Position numbers and translations under genes: made by a program
The notes under the pieces: generated by a model
Seen by the model: the letters and a program-made list of their open reading frames with translations, nothing else
Told to the model about the DNA's origin: nothing
Databases searched by the model: none
From: CAKRJP01 sp963597615
Lineage (GTDB): Bacteria > Bacillota > Clostridia > Lachnospirales > Lachnospiraceae
Direction: 5' to 3'
Assembly: GCA_963597615.1 (NCBI GenBank)
Contig: CAVBQS010000033.1
Span: forward strand, 1-53,626
Length of the DNA: 53,626 bases
Shown: positions 6,819 to 15,089 of the stretch, one piece after another
How the letters are laid out: each line of letters starts with the position of its first letter
How positions within the stretch are numbered: the stretch's first letter is position 1

Positions 6819-8447
6819 ATGGCAAAGCAAATTAAATTTGGTGCAGAAGCAAGACACGCATTGGAATCAGGAGTTAATCAGTTGGCGAATACGGTTCGTG
6901 TAACCATCGGACCAAAGGGAAGAAATGTAGTATTGGATAAGTCTTACGGAAGTCCGGTAATCACCAACGACGGTGTTACCATTGCAAAGGATATTGAACT
7001 TGAAGACCCATTTGAGAACATGGGAGCACAGCTTATTAAAGAAGTAGCTTCTAAGACCAATGATGTAGCAGGAGATGGTACTACAACAGCTACTGTACTT
7101 GCTCAGGCAATGGTAAATGAAGGAATGAAGAACTTAGCAGCAGGAGCAAATCCGATTATCCTTCGTAAAGGAATGAAGAAGGCAACAGAAGTTGCTGTAG
7201 AAGCTATTAAAGAAATGTCTAGTACTGTAAAAGACAAGGCTCAGATTGCAAAGGTTGCTTCTATTTCAGCAGGTGATGAGGAAGTTGGACAGATGGTAGC
7301 TGACGCTATGGAGAAAGTTTCCGGAGATGGTGTTATTACCATTGAAGAGTCTAAGACTATGCAGACAGAGCTTGACTTAGTAGAAGGTATGCAGTTTGAT
7401 CGTGGATATATTTCCGCATATATGGCAACAGATATGGATAAGATGGAGGCAACTTTGGAAGATCCATATATCTTGATTACTGATAAGAAGATTTCTAACA
7501 TTCAGGAAATCCTTCCATTATTGGAGCAGATTGTACAGTCTGGTGCAAGACTCTTAATTGTTGCTGAGGATGTTGAAGGAGAGGCTCTCACAACCTTGAT
7601 CGTTAACAAGCTTCGTGGAACCTTCAATGTAGTAGCTGTTAAGGCTCCGGGATATGGTGACCGCAGAAAAGATATGTTAAAGGATATCGCTACTTTGACA
7701 GGAGCGCAGGTGATCTCCGATGAACTTGGCATGGATCTTAAGGAGGCGACTTTAGAGCACCTTGGACGTGCAAAGAGCGTAAAGGTTACAAAAGAGAACA
7801 CCACTATTGTAGATGGACTTGGAGATAAGAAGGACATTGCAGACCGTGTAGCTCAGATTAAGGCTCAGTTAGAGACTACCACTTCTGAATTTGATAAAGA
7901 GAAGCTTCAGGAGAGACTTGCAAAATTAGCAGGTGGAGTTGCAGTAATCCGCGTAGGTGCAGCAACAGAAGCCGAAATGAAGGAAGCAAAATACCGTATG
8001 GAAGATGCTTTGAATGCCACAAGAGCAGCAGTGGAAGAAGGAATTATTTCCGGTGGTGGATCTGCATATATTCATGCTTCTAAGAAGGTTCAGGTTCTTG
8101 CTGATAGCTTAGAGGGAGATGAAAAAACCGGAGCTAAGGTTGTGCTTAAGGCTTTGGAAGCACCTCTCTTCCATATTGCAGCAAATGCAGGACTGGAAGG
8201 ATCTGTTATCATTAATAAGGTAAAAGAAGCAGAGCCGGGATTTGGATATGATGCATTGCATGATGAGTATGTAGACATGGTAGAGGCTGGAATCCTTGAT
8301 CCGGCAAAGGTTACAAGAAGTGCCCTTCAGAACGCAACAAGTGTAGCATCTACACTGCTTACTACAGAATCAGTAGTGGCTGATATTAAAGATGAAAGCG
8401 CGGCTGCAGCGGCTGCAGCCGCTGGAGCTGGAATGGGAATGATGTAA
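6819..8447 (+). CDS. groEL: Chaperonin GroEL
   Basis: A 542-residue GroEL beginning M-A-K-Q-I-K-F-G. It has the ATP-binding G-D-G-T-T-T-A-T-V segment near residue 85 and ends in an alanine run plus G-A-G-M-G-M-M, the usual flexible tail. ATG 6819 follows TTAGGAGG. It is the second gene of the groES operon and is followed by a strong terminator at 8463. Confidence 0.98.
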   Translation: MAKQIKFGAEARHALESGVNQLANTVRVTIGPKGRNVVLDKSYGSPVITNDGVTIAKDIELEDPFENMGAQLIKEVASKTNDVAGDGTTTATVLAQAMVNEGMKNLAAGANPIILRKGMKKATEVAVEAIKEMSSTVKDKAQIAKVASISAGDEEVGQMVADAMEKVSGDGVITIEESKTMQTELDLVEGMQFDRGYISAYMATDMDKMEATLEDPYILITDKKISNIQEILPLLEQIVQSGARLLIVAEDVEGEALTTLIVNKLRGTFNVVAVKAPGYGDRRKDMLKDIATLTGAQVISDELGMDLKEATLEHLGRAKSVKVTKENTTIVDGLGDKKDIADRVAQIKAQLETTTSEFDKEKLQERLAKLAGGVAVIRVGAATEAEMKEAKYRMEDALNATRAAVEEGIISGGGSAYIHASKKVQVLADSLEGDEKTGAKVVLKALEAPLFHIAANAGLEGSVIINKVKEAEPGFGYDALHDEYVDMVEAGILDPAKVTRSALQNATSVASTLLTTESVVADIKDESAAAAAAAAGAGMGMM

Positions 8448-8462
8448 AAATTAGATAATTAG

Positions 8463-8497
8463 AAAGCTGTGGGATGGCTCATCCTACAGCTTTTTTT
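8463..8497 (+). terminator. Terminator of groESL
   Basis: AAAGCTGT-GGGAT pairs with ATCCT-ACAGCTTT around a GGCTC loop and is followed by seven T residues. Confidence 0.9.
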
Positions 8498-8516
8498 GAC
8501 TTGCTTATTGCTTCTG

Positions 8517-8564
8517 CTTATGAATCATATATCATTTATAAGAAAATGATATATGATTCATAAG
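8517..8564. repeat. Perfect 21-bp inverted repeat
   Basis: Arms 8517-8537 and 8544-8564 are perfectly complementary over 21 bases around a 6-base loop. It is AT-rich, has no T-run after it and sits between the groEL terminator and the guaB promoter. Function unknown: a regulatory dyad, RNA hairpin or small mobile-element remnant are all possible. Confidence 0.85.
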
Positions 8565-8595
8565 TATAATTTAAGTGCGAAAGAGACTGAATTGG

Positions 8596-8624
8596 TTGAC
8601 AAGGGCTATCAAAATTCGTTATTA
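8596..8624 (+). promoter_or_regulatory. guaB promoter
   Basis: TTGACA (8596-8601), 17 bases, TTATTA (8619-8624). No purine riboswitch core is visible between it and guaB. Confidence 0.65.
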
Positions 8625-8701
8625 TTATCGGTAACATCACGACCTAGGAAGAGGTTTGTTGTGAGATAAATAATAAGCGAAGAAAGAGAGGAAGAATAAC
8701 C

Positions 8702-10156
8702 ATGGGTAAGATTATTGGAGAAGGTATTACATTTGATGATGTGTTGTTAGTACCGGCATATTCTGAAGTGATTCCAAACCAAGTAGATTTATCTACAAAT
8801 CTGACAAAGAACGTCAGATTAAACATTCCTATGATGAGTGCTGGTATGGATACAGTTACAGAGCATCGTATGGCAATTGCTATGGCTCGTCAGGGAGGAA
8901 TTGGTATCATCCACAAAAATATGTCGATTGAGGCACAGGCAGAAGAGGTAGATAAGGTAAAGCGTTCAGAGAACGGTGTTATCACAGATCCTTTTTTTCT
9001 GTCTCCTGAACATACATTAGAGGATGCCAATAATCTTATGGCAAAATTCAGAATCTCAGGAGTACCTATTACAGAAGGAAGAAAGCTAGTAGGTATTATT
9101 ACAAATAGAGATCTGAAGTTCGAGGAAGATTTCTCTAAGAAGATTAAGGAATCTATGACTTCAGAAGGACTTATTACAGCACCGGAAGGAATCACCCTTG
9201 ATGAGGCAAAGGAGATTTTGGCAAGATCTAGAAAAGAGAAACTTCCAATTGTAGATAAGGACTTTAACTTAAAGGGACTTATTACCATTAAGGATATTGA
9301 AAAGCAGATTAAATATCCTATGGCAGCTAAGGATAACCAGGGAAGACTTCTTTGCGGAGCAGCCATTGGAATTACAGCCAACTGCTTGGAGAGAACCCAG
9401 GAATTGGTGAATGCTCATGTAGATGTAGTAGTTCTTGACTCTGCTCATGGACATTCTGCAAATGTTCTTCATGCAGTAGATATGATTAAGAGTAAGTACC
9501 CAGACCTTCAGGTAATTGCAGGTAATGTAGCTACCGGAGAAGCAACAGAAGCTCTTATTAAGGCTGGTGTGGATGCTGTTAAGGTTGGTATTGGACCAGG
9601 ATCCATCTGTACTACACGTATCGTAGCTGGTATTGGTGTGCCTCAAGTAACTGCAGTTATGAACTGCTATGAAGCAGCAGACAAGTATGGAATTCCGATT
9701 ATTGCTGACGGTGGTATTAAGTATTCCGGAGATATGACTAAGGCTATTGCAGCCGGTGCAAATGTTTGTATGATGGGAAGCATCTTTGCAGGATGTGATG
9801 AAAGCCCCGGAACTTTTGAGTTATATCAGGGAAGAAAATATAAGGTATATCGTGGTATGGGATCTATTGCAGCTATGGAGAATGGAAGCAAGGATCGTTA
9901 CTTCCAGTCTGATGCTAAGAAGCTGGTTCCAGAAGGAGTAGAAGGACGTGTAGCTTACAAGGGATCTGTAGAAGATACAGTATTCCAGCTTATGGGTGGG
10001 CTTCGCTCAGGTATGGGATATTGTGGAGCTCCGAATATTGAAACCCTTAAGCAGACAGGAAGATTTGTAAAGATTTCTGCTGCTTCTTTGAAGGAAAGTC
10101 ATCCACACGATATTCATATTACGAAAGAAGCTCCAAACTACAGCTCTGGAGAATAA
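8702..10156 (+). CDS. guaB: Inosine-5'-monophosphate dehydrogenase
   Basis: A 484-residue IMPDH, which oxidises IMP to XMP in guanine nucleotide synthesis. The TIM barrel is interrupted by a CBS-domain pair at about residues 90-205. The catalytic loop is G-P-G-S-I-C-T-T-R with Cys303. The flap includes Y-R-G-M-G-S near residue 385. The size is standard. ATG 8702 follows GAGAGGAAG. It is a single-gene unit with its own promoter and a terminator at 10204. Confidence 0.97.
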   Translation: MGKIIGEGITFDDVLLVPAYSEVIPNQVDLSTNLTKNVRLNIPMMSAGMDTVTEHRMAIAMARQGGIGIIHKNMSIEAQAEEVDKVKRSENGVITDPFFLSPEHTLEDANNLMAKFRISGVPITEGRKLVGIITNRDLKFEEDFSKKIKESMTSEGLITAPEGITLDEAKEILARSRKEKLPIVDKDFNLKGLITIKDIEKQIKYPMAAKDNQGRLLCGAAIGITANCLERTQELVNAHVDVVVLDSAHGHSANVLHAVDMIKSKYPDLQVIAGNVATGEATEALIKAGVDAVKVGIGPGSICTTRIVAGIGVPQVTAVMNCYEAADKYGIPIIADGGIKYSGDMTKAIAAGANVCMMGSIFAGCDESPGTFELYQGRKYKVYRGMGSIAAMENGSKDRYFQSDAKKLVPEGVEGRVAYKGSVEDTVFQLMGGLRSGMGYCGAPNIETLKQTGRFVKISAASLKESHPHDIHITKEAPNYSSGE

Positions 10157-10203
10157 GAGCAAGCGTGGGAGATTTCCCGAGGAGCTTTATAGAAACAAGT
10201 GTA

Positions 10204-10230
10204 AGAGGCAGTTTAGACTGTCTCTTTTTT
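10204..10230 (+). terminator. Terminator of guaB
   Basis: AGAGGCAGT pairs with ACTGTCTCT around TTAG (one G-U), followed by TTTTTT. Confidence 0.85.
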
Positions 10231-10271
10231 GACCTTGTTTTTTAAAGCCCCCATGAGTATAATAAGGTCAA
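10229..10271 (+). promoter_or_regulatory. ftsW promoter enclosed by an 8-bp inverted repeat
   Basis: TTGTTT (10235-10240), 17 bases, TATAAT (10258-10263) forms a good promoter. It is bracketed by TTGACCTT (10229-10236) and AAGGTCAA (10264-10271), exact reverse complements about 35 bases centre to centre. The arms overlap the -35 box and the +1 region, positions suited to an operator. Confidence 0.6.
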
Positions 10272-10332
10272 TTGGAGTGTAAATAGTAAAGTGGCTGTTT
10301 TTGATGGCCATAGGTAAACGAAGGGAAAACAA

Positions 10333-11520
10333 ATGGAAGCAACGAAGAAACAATCCTCTCATAGTAAAAAAGTGAGAGACCAAGTGAAAAAAGTGAAGGA
10401 GGGACTGCCATATTTCGACTATAGCTTATTGGCAGTTCTTATTCTTTTAATATGTTTTGGATTGGTGATGCTCTACAGCACCAGCTCCTATAGAGGGCTG
10501 ATTGATTATGGAGATAGTATGTACTACTTTACAAAGCAAGCTGTTTTCATGGGGGCTGGTCTCTTAGGTATGTTTATAGTTGCTTTTTGGGGCAATACAA
10601 GAATCTATAGAAAGTTTGCCTGGAAGATTTATTGGGGGGCCATTATATTAATGGGTCTGGTGCGGACTCCTTTGGGTGTTGAGGTAAATGGTGCCAGACG
10701 GTGGCTTAGGACTCCTATAGGGATAAATTTTCAACCTGCGGAAATTGCCAAGATTGCGGTTATCATTTGTATCCCTCTGATGATTTGTCAAGCAGGGCGT
10801 AAGGTCTCAAGATTTGGAGTTAGTGCTTGGATTTTTTTTGTAGGATTAATTCAAGGGGGCGTTGTTTATGGTTGCACAGAAAACCTCAGTACAGCTATTA
10901 TAGTTACGGGAATTTCCTATATCATGATTGTAATTATTAGTCCCAAGTGGAAAATTTGGGCTGGCTTTGCAGTAGTGGTTGGAGTAGCAGCTGTTTTCGG
11001 AGCCAGATTTTTAGGTACTCTAATGGAAACCAGTGGAAGTTTCCGTCTCCGCCGAATCTTGGTTTGGCTTAATCCGGAAAAATATGCTTCTGATGGAGGC
11101 TACCAGGTAATGCAGGGCCTTTATGCAGTAGGTTCTGGTGGATTCTTTGGAAAAGGTCTGGGAAATAGTACCCAGAAGATGGTAATCCCGGAAGTGCAAA
11201 ACGATATGATCTTGTCTATTATTTGCGAGGAATTGGGAGTCTTTGGTGCAATTATTGTTTTGGTGTTATTTAGCCTTTTGATTTACCGATTGATTTTTAT
11301 TGCCAGAAATGCTCCAGACACTTATATGGCTTTGATGGTATCAGGAATCGCAGCCCATATTTCTCTCCAGGTTATTTTAAATGTATGTGTTGTAATTAAT
11401 CTGATTCCTACTACAGGTATTACCCTTCCCTTTATAAGCTATGGAGGAACTTCCATTATCTTCTTGTTGGTAGAGATGGGAATGGCCCTGGGGGTATCCA
11501 GAAAAATTCGATTAAAATAA
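10333..11520 (+). CDS. ftsW: SEDS-family peptidoglycan polymerase, FtsW type
   Basis: A 395-residue membrane protein with a basic cytoplasmic N-terminus and about ten transmembrane segments. It is a SEDS glycosyltransferase that polymerises lipid II together with a class B PBP. Family signatures seen are F-Q-P-A-E-I-A-K-I, the loop with G-G-Y-Q-V-M-Q-G-L-Y-A-V-G-S-G-G-F-F-G, I-C-E-E-L-G-V-F-G, and the last-loop P-T-T-G-I-T-L-P-F-I-S-Y-G-G-T-S. FtsW fits the last loop better than RodA, but the two cannot be separated with certainty. It lies outside the mraZ-ftsZ cluster with its own promoter and may serve the PBP encoded at 15090. Confidence 0.85.
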   Translation: MEATKKQSSHSKKVRDQVKKVKEGLPYFDYSLLAVLILLICFGLVMLYSTSSYRGLIDYGDSMYYFTKQAVFMGAGLLGMFIVAFWGNTRIYRKFAWKIYWGAIILMGLVRTPLGVEVNGARRWLRTPIGINFQPAEIAKIAVIICIPLMICQAGRKVSRFGVSAWIFFVGLIQGGVVYGCTENLSTAIIVTGISYIMIVIISPKWKIWAGFAVVVGVAAVFGARFLGTLMETSGSFRLRRILVWLNPEKYASDGGYQVMQGLYAVGSGGFFGKGLGNSTQKMVIPEVQNDMILSIICEELGVFGAIIVLVLFSLLIYRLIFIARNAPDTYMALMVSGIAAHISLQVILNVCVVINLIPTTGITLPFISYGGTSIIFLLVEMGMALGVSRKIRLK

Positions 11521-11526
11521 AGAGTC

Positions 11527-11555
11527 TTCCATTATATAGAAAGATGTGCTATTAT
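11527..11555 (+). promoter_or_regulatory. Putative degV promoter with extended -10
   Basis: TTCCAT (11527-11532), 17 bases, TATTAT (11550-11555) preceded by TGC, an extended -10. The -35 is weak. Confidence 0.45.
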
Positions 11556-11696
11556 AACAAAGTAGTAATGAAAACTACATGGTATAGAAGCTGATAACGC
11601 GAAAGATTGTTTGGTTTAACAGATTGAGATTCGTGAAAATGGATTCTTGTTTTGACTTATAGAACTAGAATTTTGGTATATATTAGGGAGGCAAGT

Positions 11697-12536
11697 ATGA
11701 GTTACAAGGTAATTATTGACAGTTGTGGAGAGCTGACAAGTGAGATGATGGAGAGCGGATGTTTTGAGACTGCGCCCTTAACCATCGATGTGGGTGGACA
11801 TCATATTGTTGATGATGAGACTTTTGATCAGGCCCAGTTTCTGCAGTGGGTGGACCAGTCGCCGGAGTGCCCTAAATCATCGTGCCCATCTCCTGAAAGA
11901 TATATGGAAGGTTATCACTGCGATGCCCAGAGAGTCTATGCAGTAACCCTTTCTTCTGAGCTAAGCGGATCCTACAACAGTGCAGTTCTTGGGAAGAATC
12001 TTTATACAGAGGAGTACGGCCAGAAGGATATTTATGTATTTAATTCCAGATCTGCATCTGTTGGAGAAACGTTGATTGGCCTGAAGATCAAAGAGTGCGA
12101 AGACCAGGGAATGAGTTTTGAAGAAGTAATTGAGACGGTAGAAGCTTATATTGCAAGCCAGCACACCTATTTCGTTTTGGAAAGCTTGGAGACTTTAAAA
12201 AAGAACGGACGTCTTACTGGTATTAAGGCTTTGATGGCATCAGCCTTGAATATTAAGCCGGTTATGGGATCTACACCGGAGGGTTCTATTCAACAGCTGG
12301 GACAAACCAGAGGAATCAAGAAGGCTCTTCTTAAGATGATTCAGCAGCTTCTTGATGATGCAGGAGATACAAAGGATAAGATCTTGGCTATTTCCCATTG
12401 CAATTGTAAAGAACGGGCAGAGGAAGTGAAGAAAACAATCCTTGAGAAAGCCCAGTTTAAAGATGTAATCCTAGTGGATACTGCAGGAATCAGTAGCATG
12501 TACGCTTCCGATGGCGGCGTGATCATGGTTGTGTAA
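11697..12536 (+). CDS. DegV family fatty-acid-binding protein
   Basis: A 279-residue DegV (FakB-type) protein. Family features are the opening Y-K-V-I-I-D-S-C-G-E-L-T, the S-S-E-L-S-G-S-Y-N-S-A stretch that holds the lipid carboxylate, and F-V-L-E-S-L-E-T-L-K-K-N-G-R-L. In characterised Firmicutes such proteins hold fatty acids for phosphorylation by FakA. No fakA is in this window. ATG 11697 follows GGGAGG; an in-frame upstream TTG at 11652 has no ribosome site. Confidence 0.9.
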   Translation: MSYKVIIDSCGELTSEMMESGCFETAPLTIDVGGHHIVDDETFDQAQFLQWVDQSPECPKSSCPSPERYMEGYHCDAQRVYAVTLSSELSGSYNSAVLGKNLYTEEYGQKDIYVFNSRSASVGETLIGLKIKECEDQGMSFEEVIETVEAYIASQHTYFVLESLETLKKNGRLTGIKALMASALNIKPVMGSTPEGSIQQLGQTRGIKKALLKMIQQLLDDAGDTKDKILAISHCNCKERAEEVKKTILEKAQFKDVILVDTAGISSMYASDGGVIMVV

Positions 12537-12557
12537 GAACATGGATTGTGCTATACT
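12529..12557 (+). promoter_or_regulatory. Promoter of the small membrane protein gene
   Basis: TTGTGT (12529-12534), 17 bases, TATACT (12552-12557) with a TGC extended -10. It overlaps the end of the DegV gene. Confidence 0.6.
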
Positions 12558-12591
12558 AGGTGGAAGTGAAGCATAAAGGAGTGCATTAGAT

Positions 12592-12831
12592 ATGAGTCAG
12601 GCAAAAGTAGACCGCTACAAGAAAGAAAAAGCAAATCGTAAGAAGACTATGCGTAAGGAAAAGATTTTATCTGTCTTTCGCAGATGTGCTTATGTAGTTG
12701 TGGGATTAGCTCTTGTAGTGTGGATTGGGTATTCAGGATATAATACCTACACATCCAACAAAACCACAGAGGAAGTGGAGATTGATTATACGGCAGTAAG
12801 TAATTATATGCAGGGATTAAGTGCTGAATAG
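12592..12831 (+). CDS. Small single-pass membrane protein of unknown function
   Basis: 79 residues with the ribosome site AAAGGAG before ATG 12592. A very basic N-terminal third (about 1-32, many Lys/Arg) precedes one transmembrane helix (about 33-50, A-Y-V-V-V-G-L-A-L-V-V-W-I-G). An acidic exterior segment of about 28 residues ends it. The positive-inside rule predicts a cytoplasmic N-terminus. It has its own promoter and the terminator at 12880, so it is a monocistronic unit just before the division cluster. No family recognised. Confidence 0.75.
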   Translation: MSQAKVDRYKKEKANRKKTMRKEKILSVFRRCAYVVVGLALVVWIGYSGYNTYTSNKTTEEVEIDYTAVSNYMQGLSAE

Positions 12832-12879
12832 AGAGGAATTTTGGGATTTATCCCCACTTTTTAAAAGGAAAAGATTAGG

Positions 12880-12918
12880 AAGAAGAACTTTAGGATTTCT
12901 ATAGTTCTTCTTTTTTTT
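12880..12918 (+). terminator. Terminator before the division cluster
   Basis: AAGAAGAACT (12880-12889) pairs with AGTTCTTCTT (12903-12912), followed by an uninterrupted T-run. Confidence 0.85.
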
Positions 12919-12986
12919 GTTACAGAAAAAAGAAAAAATTGGCAAATGTGTATAAGATCCGACACAGTTTTTTCATGAAAAAATGC

Positions 12987-13015
12987 TTGAAATGGTATTG
13001 GAACTGGTTTACAAT
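12987..13015 (+). promoter_or_regulatory. mraZ promoter of the division cluster
   Basis: TTGAAA (12987-12992), 17 bases, TACAAT (13010-13015). The expected start is near 13022, at the beginning of the MraZ boxes. Confidence 0.8.
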
Positions 13016-13068
13016 GGTGACAAGTGGTAGAAAGTGGTGAAAAGTGGAGCAAAGTGGAACGAAAGTGG
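13003..13068 (+). promoter_or_regulatory. MraZ box array
   Basis: AGTGG occurs at 13023, 13033, 13043, 13053 and 13064, with spacing 10, 10, 10 and 11. Weaker matches ACTGG (13003) and AATGG (13013) extend the same 10-base phase into the promoter. MraZ is known to bind GTGG-type direct repeats spaced by about one helical turn upstream of its own gene. The array runs from the promoter spacer into the early leader, so autoregulation of the cluster is expected. Confidence 0.88.
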
Positions 13069-13094
13069 TTCCCTTTGGATAGGAGAGTTCGAAA

Positions 13095-13535
13095 ATGTTG
13101 AAAGGAGAGTACAGTCACAATATAGACGCTAAGGGCAGACTTATTATTCCAGCCAAGTTTCGTGACGATTTAGGGGAGCATTTCGTCATAACCAAGGGAA
13201 TGGATAAGTGCCTTTTTGTACATCCGGAAGACGAATGGACTGCCTTTGAAGATAAGCTCAACAACCTACCGACCACCACCGATAAAAACGCTCGCGCATT
13301 TGCTCATTTTTTTCAGGGCAGCGCAGTGGACGGAGACCTTGATAAGCAAGGGAGAACACTGATACCATCCAATCTTAGAACATTTGCTGGCATCGAGAAA
13401 GAAGTGGTGTTTGTAGGCATGGGGAAGCGTGCTGAGATTTGGGATAAGACTAGATGGGAAGAGAAGAATGCTGAGGTGGAGATGAGCATCGAGGACATTG
13501 CTGCCGGCATGGAAGCAAGTGGATTCAGTCTCTAA
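13095..13535 (+). CDS. mraZ: Transcriptional regulator MraZ
   Basis: A 146-residue MraZ with two AbrB-like swapped-hairpin domains. The first contains Y-S-H-N-I-D-A-K-G-R-L-I-I-P-A-K-F-R near the N-terminus. The second contains D-K-Q-G-R-T-L-I-P from about residue 80. It binds the repeats upstream of its own gene. ATG 13095 follows GGAGAG. First gene of the cluster, 30 bases before rsmH. Confidence 0.97.
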   Translation: MLKGEYSHNIDAKGRLIIPAKFRDDLGEHFVITKGMDKCLFVHPEDEWTAFEDKLNNLPTTTDKNARAFAHFFQGSAVDGDLDKQGRTLIPSNLRTFAGIEKEVVFVGMGKRAEIWDKTRWEEKNAEVEMSIEDIAAGMEASGFSL

Positions 13536-13565
13536 TGAATTTTCAAGTATCTAGAGGGAGAAGAT

Positions 13566-14501
13566 ATGGAATTCAAACACACATCGGTATTATTGCAGGA
13601 AACGGTAGATGGACTTAATGTCAAGCCTGATGGCATTTATGTAGATGGCACATTAGGAGGCGGAGGTCACAGCTATGAGATCTGCAGACGCTTAGGCGCC
13701 AAAGGGAGTATTGTAGGAATAGACCAGGATGCGGCAGCTATTGAAGCTGCAGGCAACCGATTAAAAGACTTCGGGGAGAAGGTCACAATTGTGAGAAGCA
13801 ACTATTGTGATATGAAGTCAAGGCTTCAAGAATTAGGAATTTACAAGGTTGATGGCATTGTGCTGGATCTTGGAGTGTCCTCTTATCAACTGGATACAGC
13901 AGAGAGGGGCTTTTCTTATAGAGATGATGCACCCCTAGATATGCGTATGGATACCAGACAGCCAATGACAGCAAGAGACATTGTAAATGACTACAGTCAA
14001 AAGGAACTTTGCAGAGTAATCAGGGATTACGGGGAAGATAAGTTTGCAGCAAATATTGCAAAACATATTGTAATGGCCAGAAGTAAAGAACCAATTGAGA
14101 CAACAGGGCAGCTGACGGAAGTGATCCGGGCAGCTATTCCAATGAAGTATCAAAAAAAATCAGGACATCCGGCAAAACGCACATTTCAGGCAATTCGGAT
14201 TGAACTGAATCGGGAGTTAGAGGTACTAAGAGATTCATTGGATGATATGATTGATTTATTAAACCCGGGAGGACGTTTGTGTATTATAACCTTTCATTCC
14301 TTAGAAGACCGTATTGTAAAAAGTGCTTTCAGAAAGAATGAAAATCCTTGCACATGTCCACCGGACTTTCCTGTGTGCGTATGCGGGAAAGTGTCAAAGG
14401 GGAGTATTGTAACAAGAAAGCCAATTCTGCCAAGCCAGGAGGAATTGGAATATAATAGCCGATCAAAAAGTGCAAAGTTGCGAATTTTTGAGAGGGCTTA
14501 G
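13566..14501 (+). CDS. rsmH: 16S rRNA (cytosine(1402)-N4)-methyltransferase
   Basis: A 311-residue RsmH/MraW. The SAM-binding motif is D-G-T-L-G-G-G-G-H-S near residue 28. Further family marks are L-D-L-G-V-S-S-Y-Q-L-D-T and, near the end, I-T-F-H-S-L-E-D-R-I-V-K. It methylates C1402 of 16S rRNA in the ribosomal P site and by convention accompanies mraZ. Confidence 0.97.
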   Translation: MEFKHTSVLLQETVDGLNVKPDGIYVDGTLGGGGHSYEICRRLGAKGSIVGIDQDAAAIEAAGNRLKDFGEKVTIVRSNYCDMKSRLQELGIYKVDGIVLDLGVSSYQLDTAERGFSYRDDAPLDMRMDTRQPMTARDIVNDYSQKELCRVIRDYGEDKFAANIAKHIVMARSKEPIETTGQLTEVIRAAIPMKYQKKSGHPAKRTFQAIRIELNRELEVLRDSLDDMIDLLNPGGRLCIITFHSLEDRIVKSAFRKNENPCTCPPDFPVCVCGKVSKGSIVTRKPILPSQEELEYNSRSKSAKLRIFERA

Positions 14502-14526
14502 GTCTTTTTATGTAAGATCTTTTTTG
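14500..14526 (+). terminator. Weak terminator-like hairpin between rsmH and ftsL
   Basis: AGGTCTT (14500-14506) pairs with AAGATCT (14514-14520, one G-U), followed by TTTTTT. It overlaps the rsmH stop and could reduce transcription into ftsL. Confidence 0.45.
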
Positions 14527-14568
14527 AAAAATTGGAAGAGTTAAGAATGCAGAAAGGGGTGAAGATTC

Positions 14569-15081
14569 GTGGCGAGAACTACATATAGGAATGAAGGCAG
14601 ACAAACTTATGTGTATGGAAATGCTGTACCAAAAACACAGGCGGATCCGGAAAAACGCCGTGAAAGAACCCCAAAAAGATCTAGAAGATTAAGTGTACAG
14701 ACAAAGAGAAATCGAAGAAAAGCCCAGAGTGTGAACAAGGCCTATGTTCTCTTCCTTGCAGTGGCAGCAGTAGTTGCCTTGTTTGTCTGTGTAAACTATA
14801 TTAAACTGCAGTCAAGCATTACCAGTCGTGCGGAGAATATTACAGCTCTTCAGGAGGAGTTGGCCGACTTAAAGGAAAGCAACAACACCAAGTATAATTC
14901 CATCATGGACTCTGTGAATTTGGAAGATGTTTCTAAGAAAGCACAGGAGGAACTTGGTATGGTTCCGGCCTCTTCGGATGAGATTGTAACCTATGACCAA
15001 CCGGCTACCAATTATGTGGATCAAAAGGAAGCGATTCCTGAAAGTGGTGTGCTTGCTCAATCCGATAATGAGTCAAATTAG
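14569..15081 (+). CDS. ftsL: FtsL-like septum formation initiator
   Basis: A 170-residue bitopic protein. A long basic cytoplasmic segment (about 1-58) precedes one membrane helix (about 60-83). A short coiled coil follows (about 85-110, I-T-A-L-Q-E-E-L-A-D-L), and the tail is acidic and polar. Size class, topology and position between rsmH and a class B PBP fit FtsL, whose sequence is poorly conserved. The start is GTG 14569 with ribosome site GAAAGGGG. The C-terminal E-L-G-M-V-P motif after the coiled coil is typical of the family. Confidence 0.78.
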   Translation: MARTTYRNEGRQTYVYGNAVPKTQADPEKRRERTPKRSRRLSVQTKRNRRKAQSVNKAYVLFLAVAAVVALFVCVNYIKLQSSITSRAENITALQEELADLKESNNTKYNSIMDSVNLEDVSKKAQEELGMVPASSDEIVTYDQPATNYVDQKEAIPESGVLAQSDNESN

Positions 15082-15089
15082 GTGGTAAC

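Noticed and set aside
8565..8701. Guanine or other purine riboswitch upstream of guaB
   Set aside because: The paired core expected for purine riboswitches is absent; only a promoter is visible.
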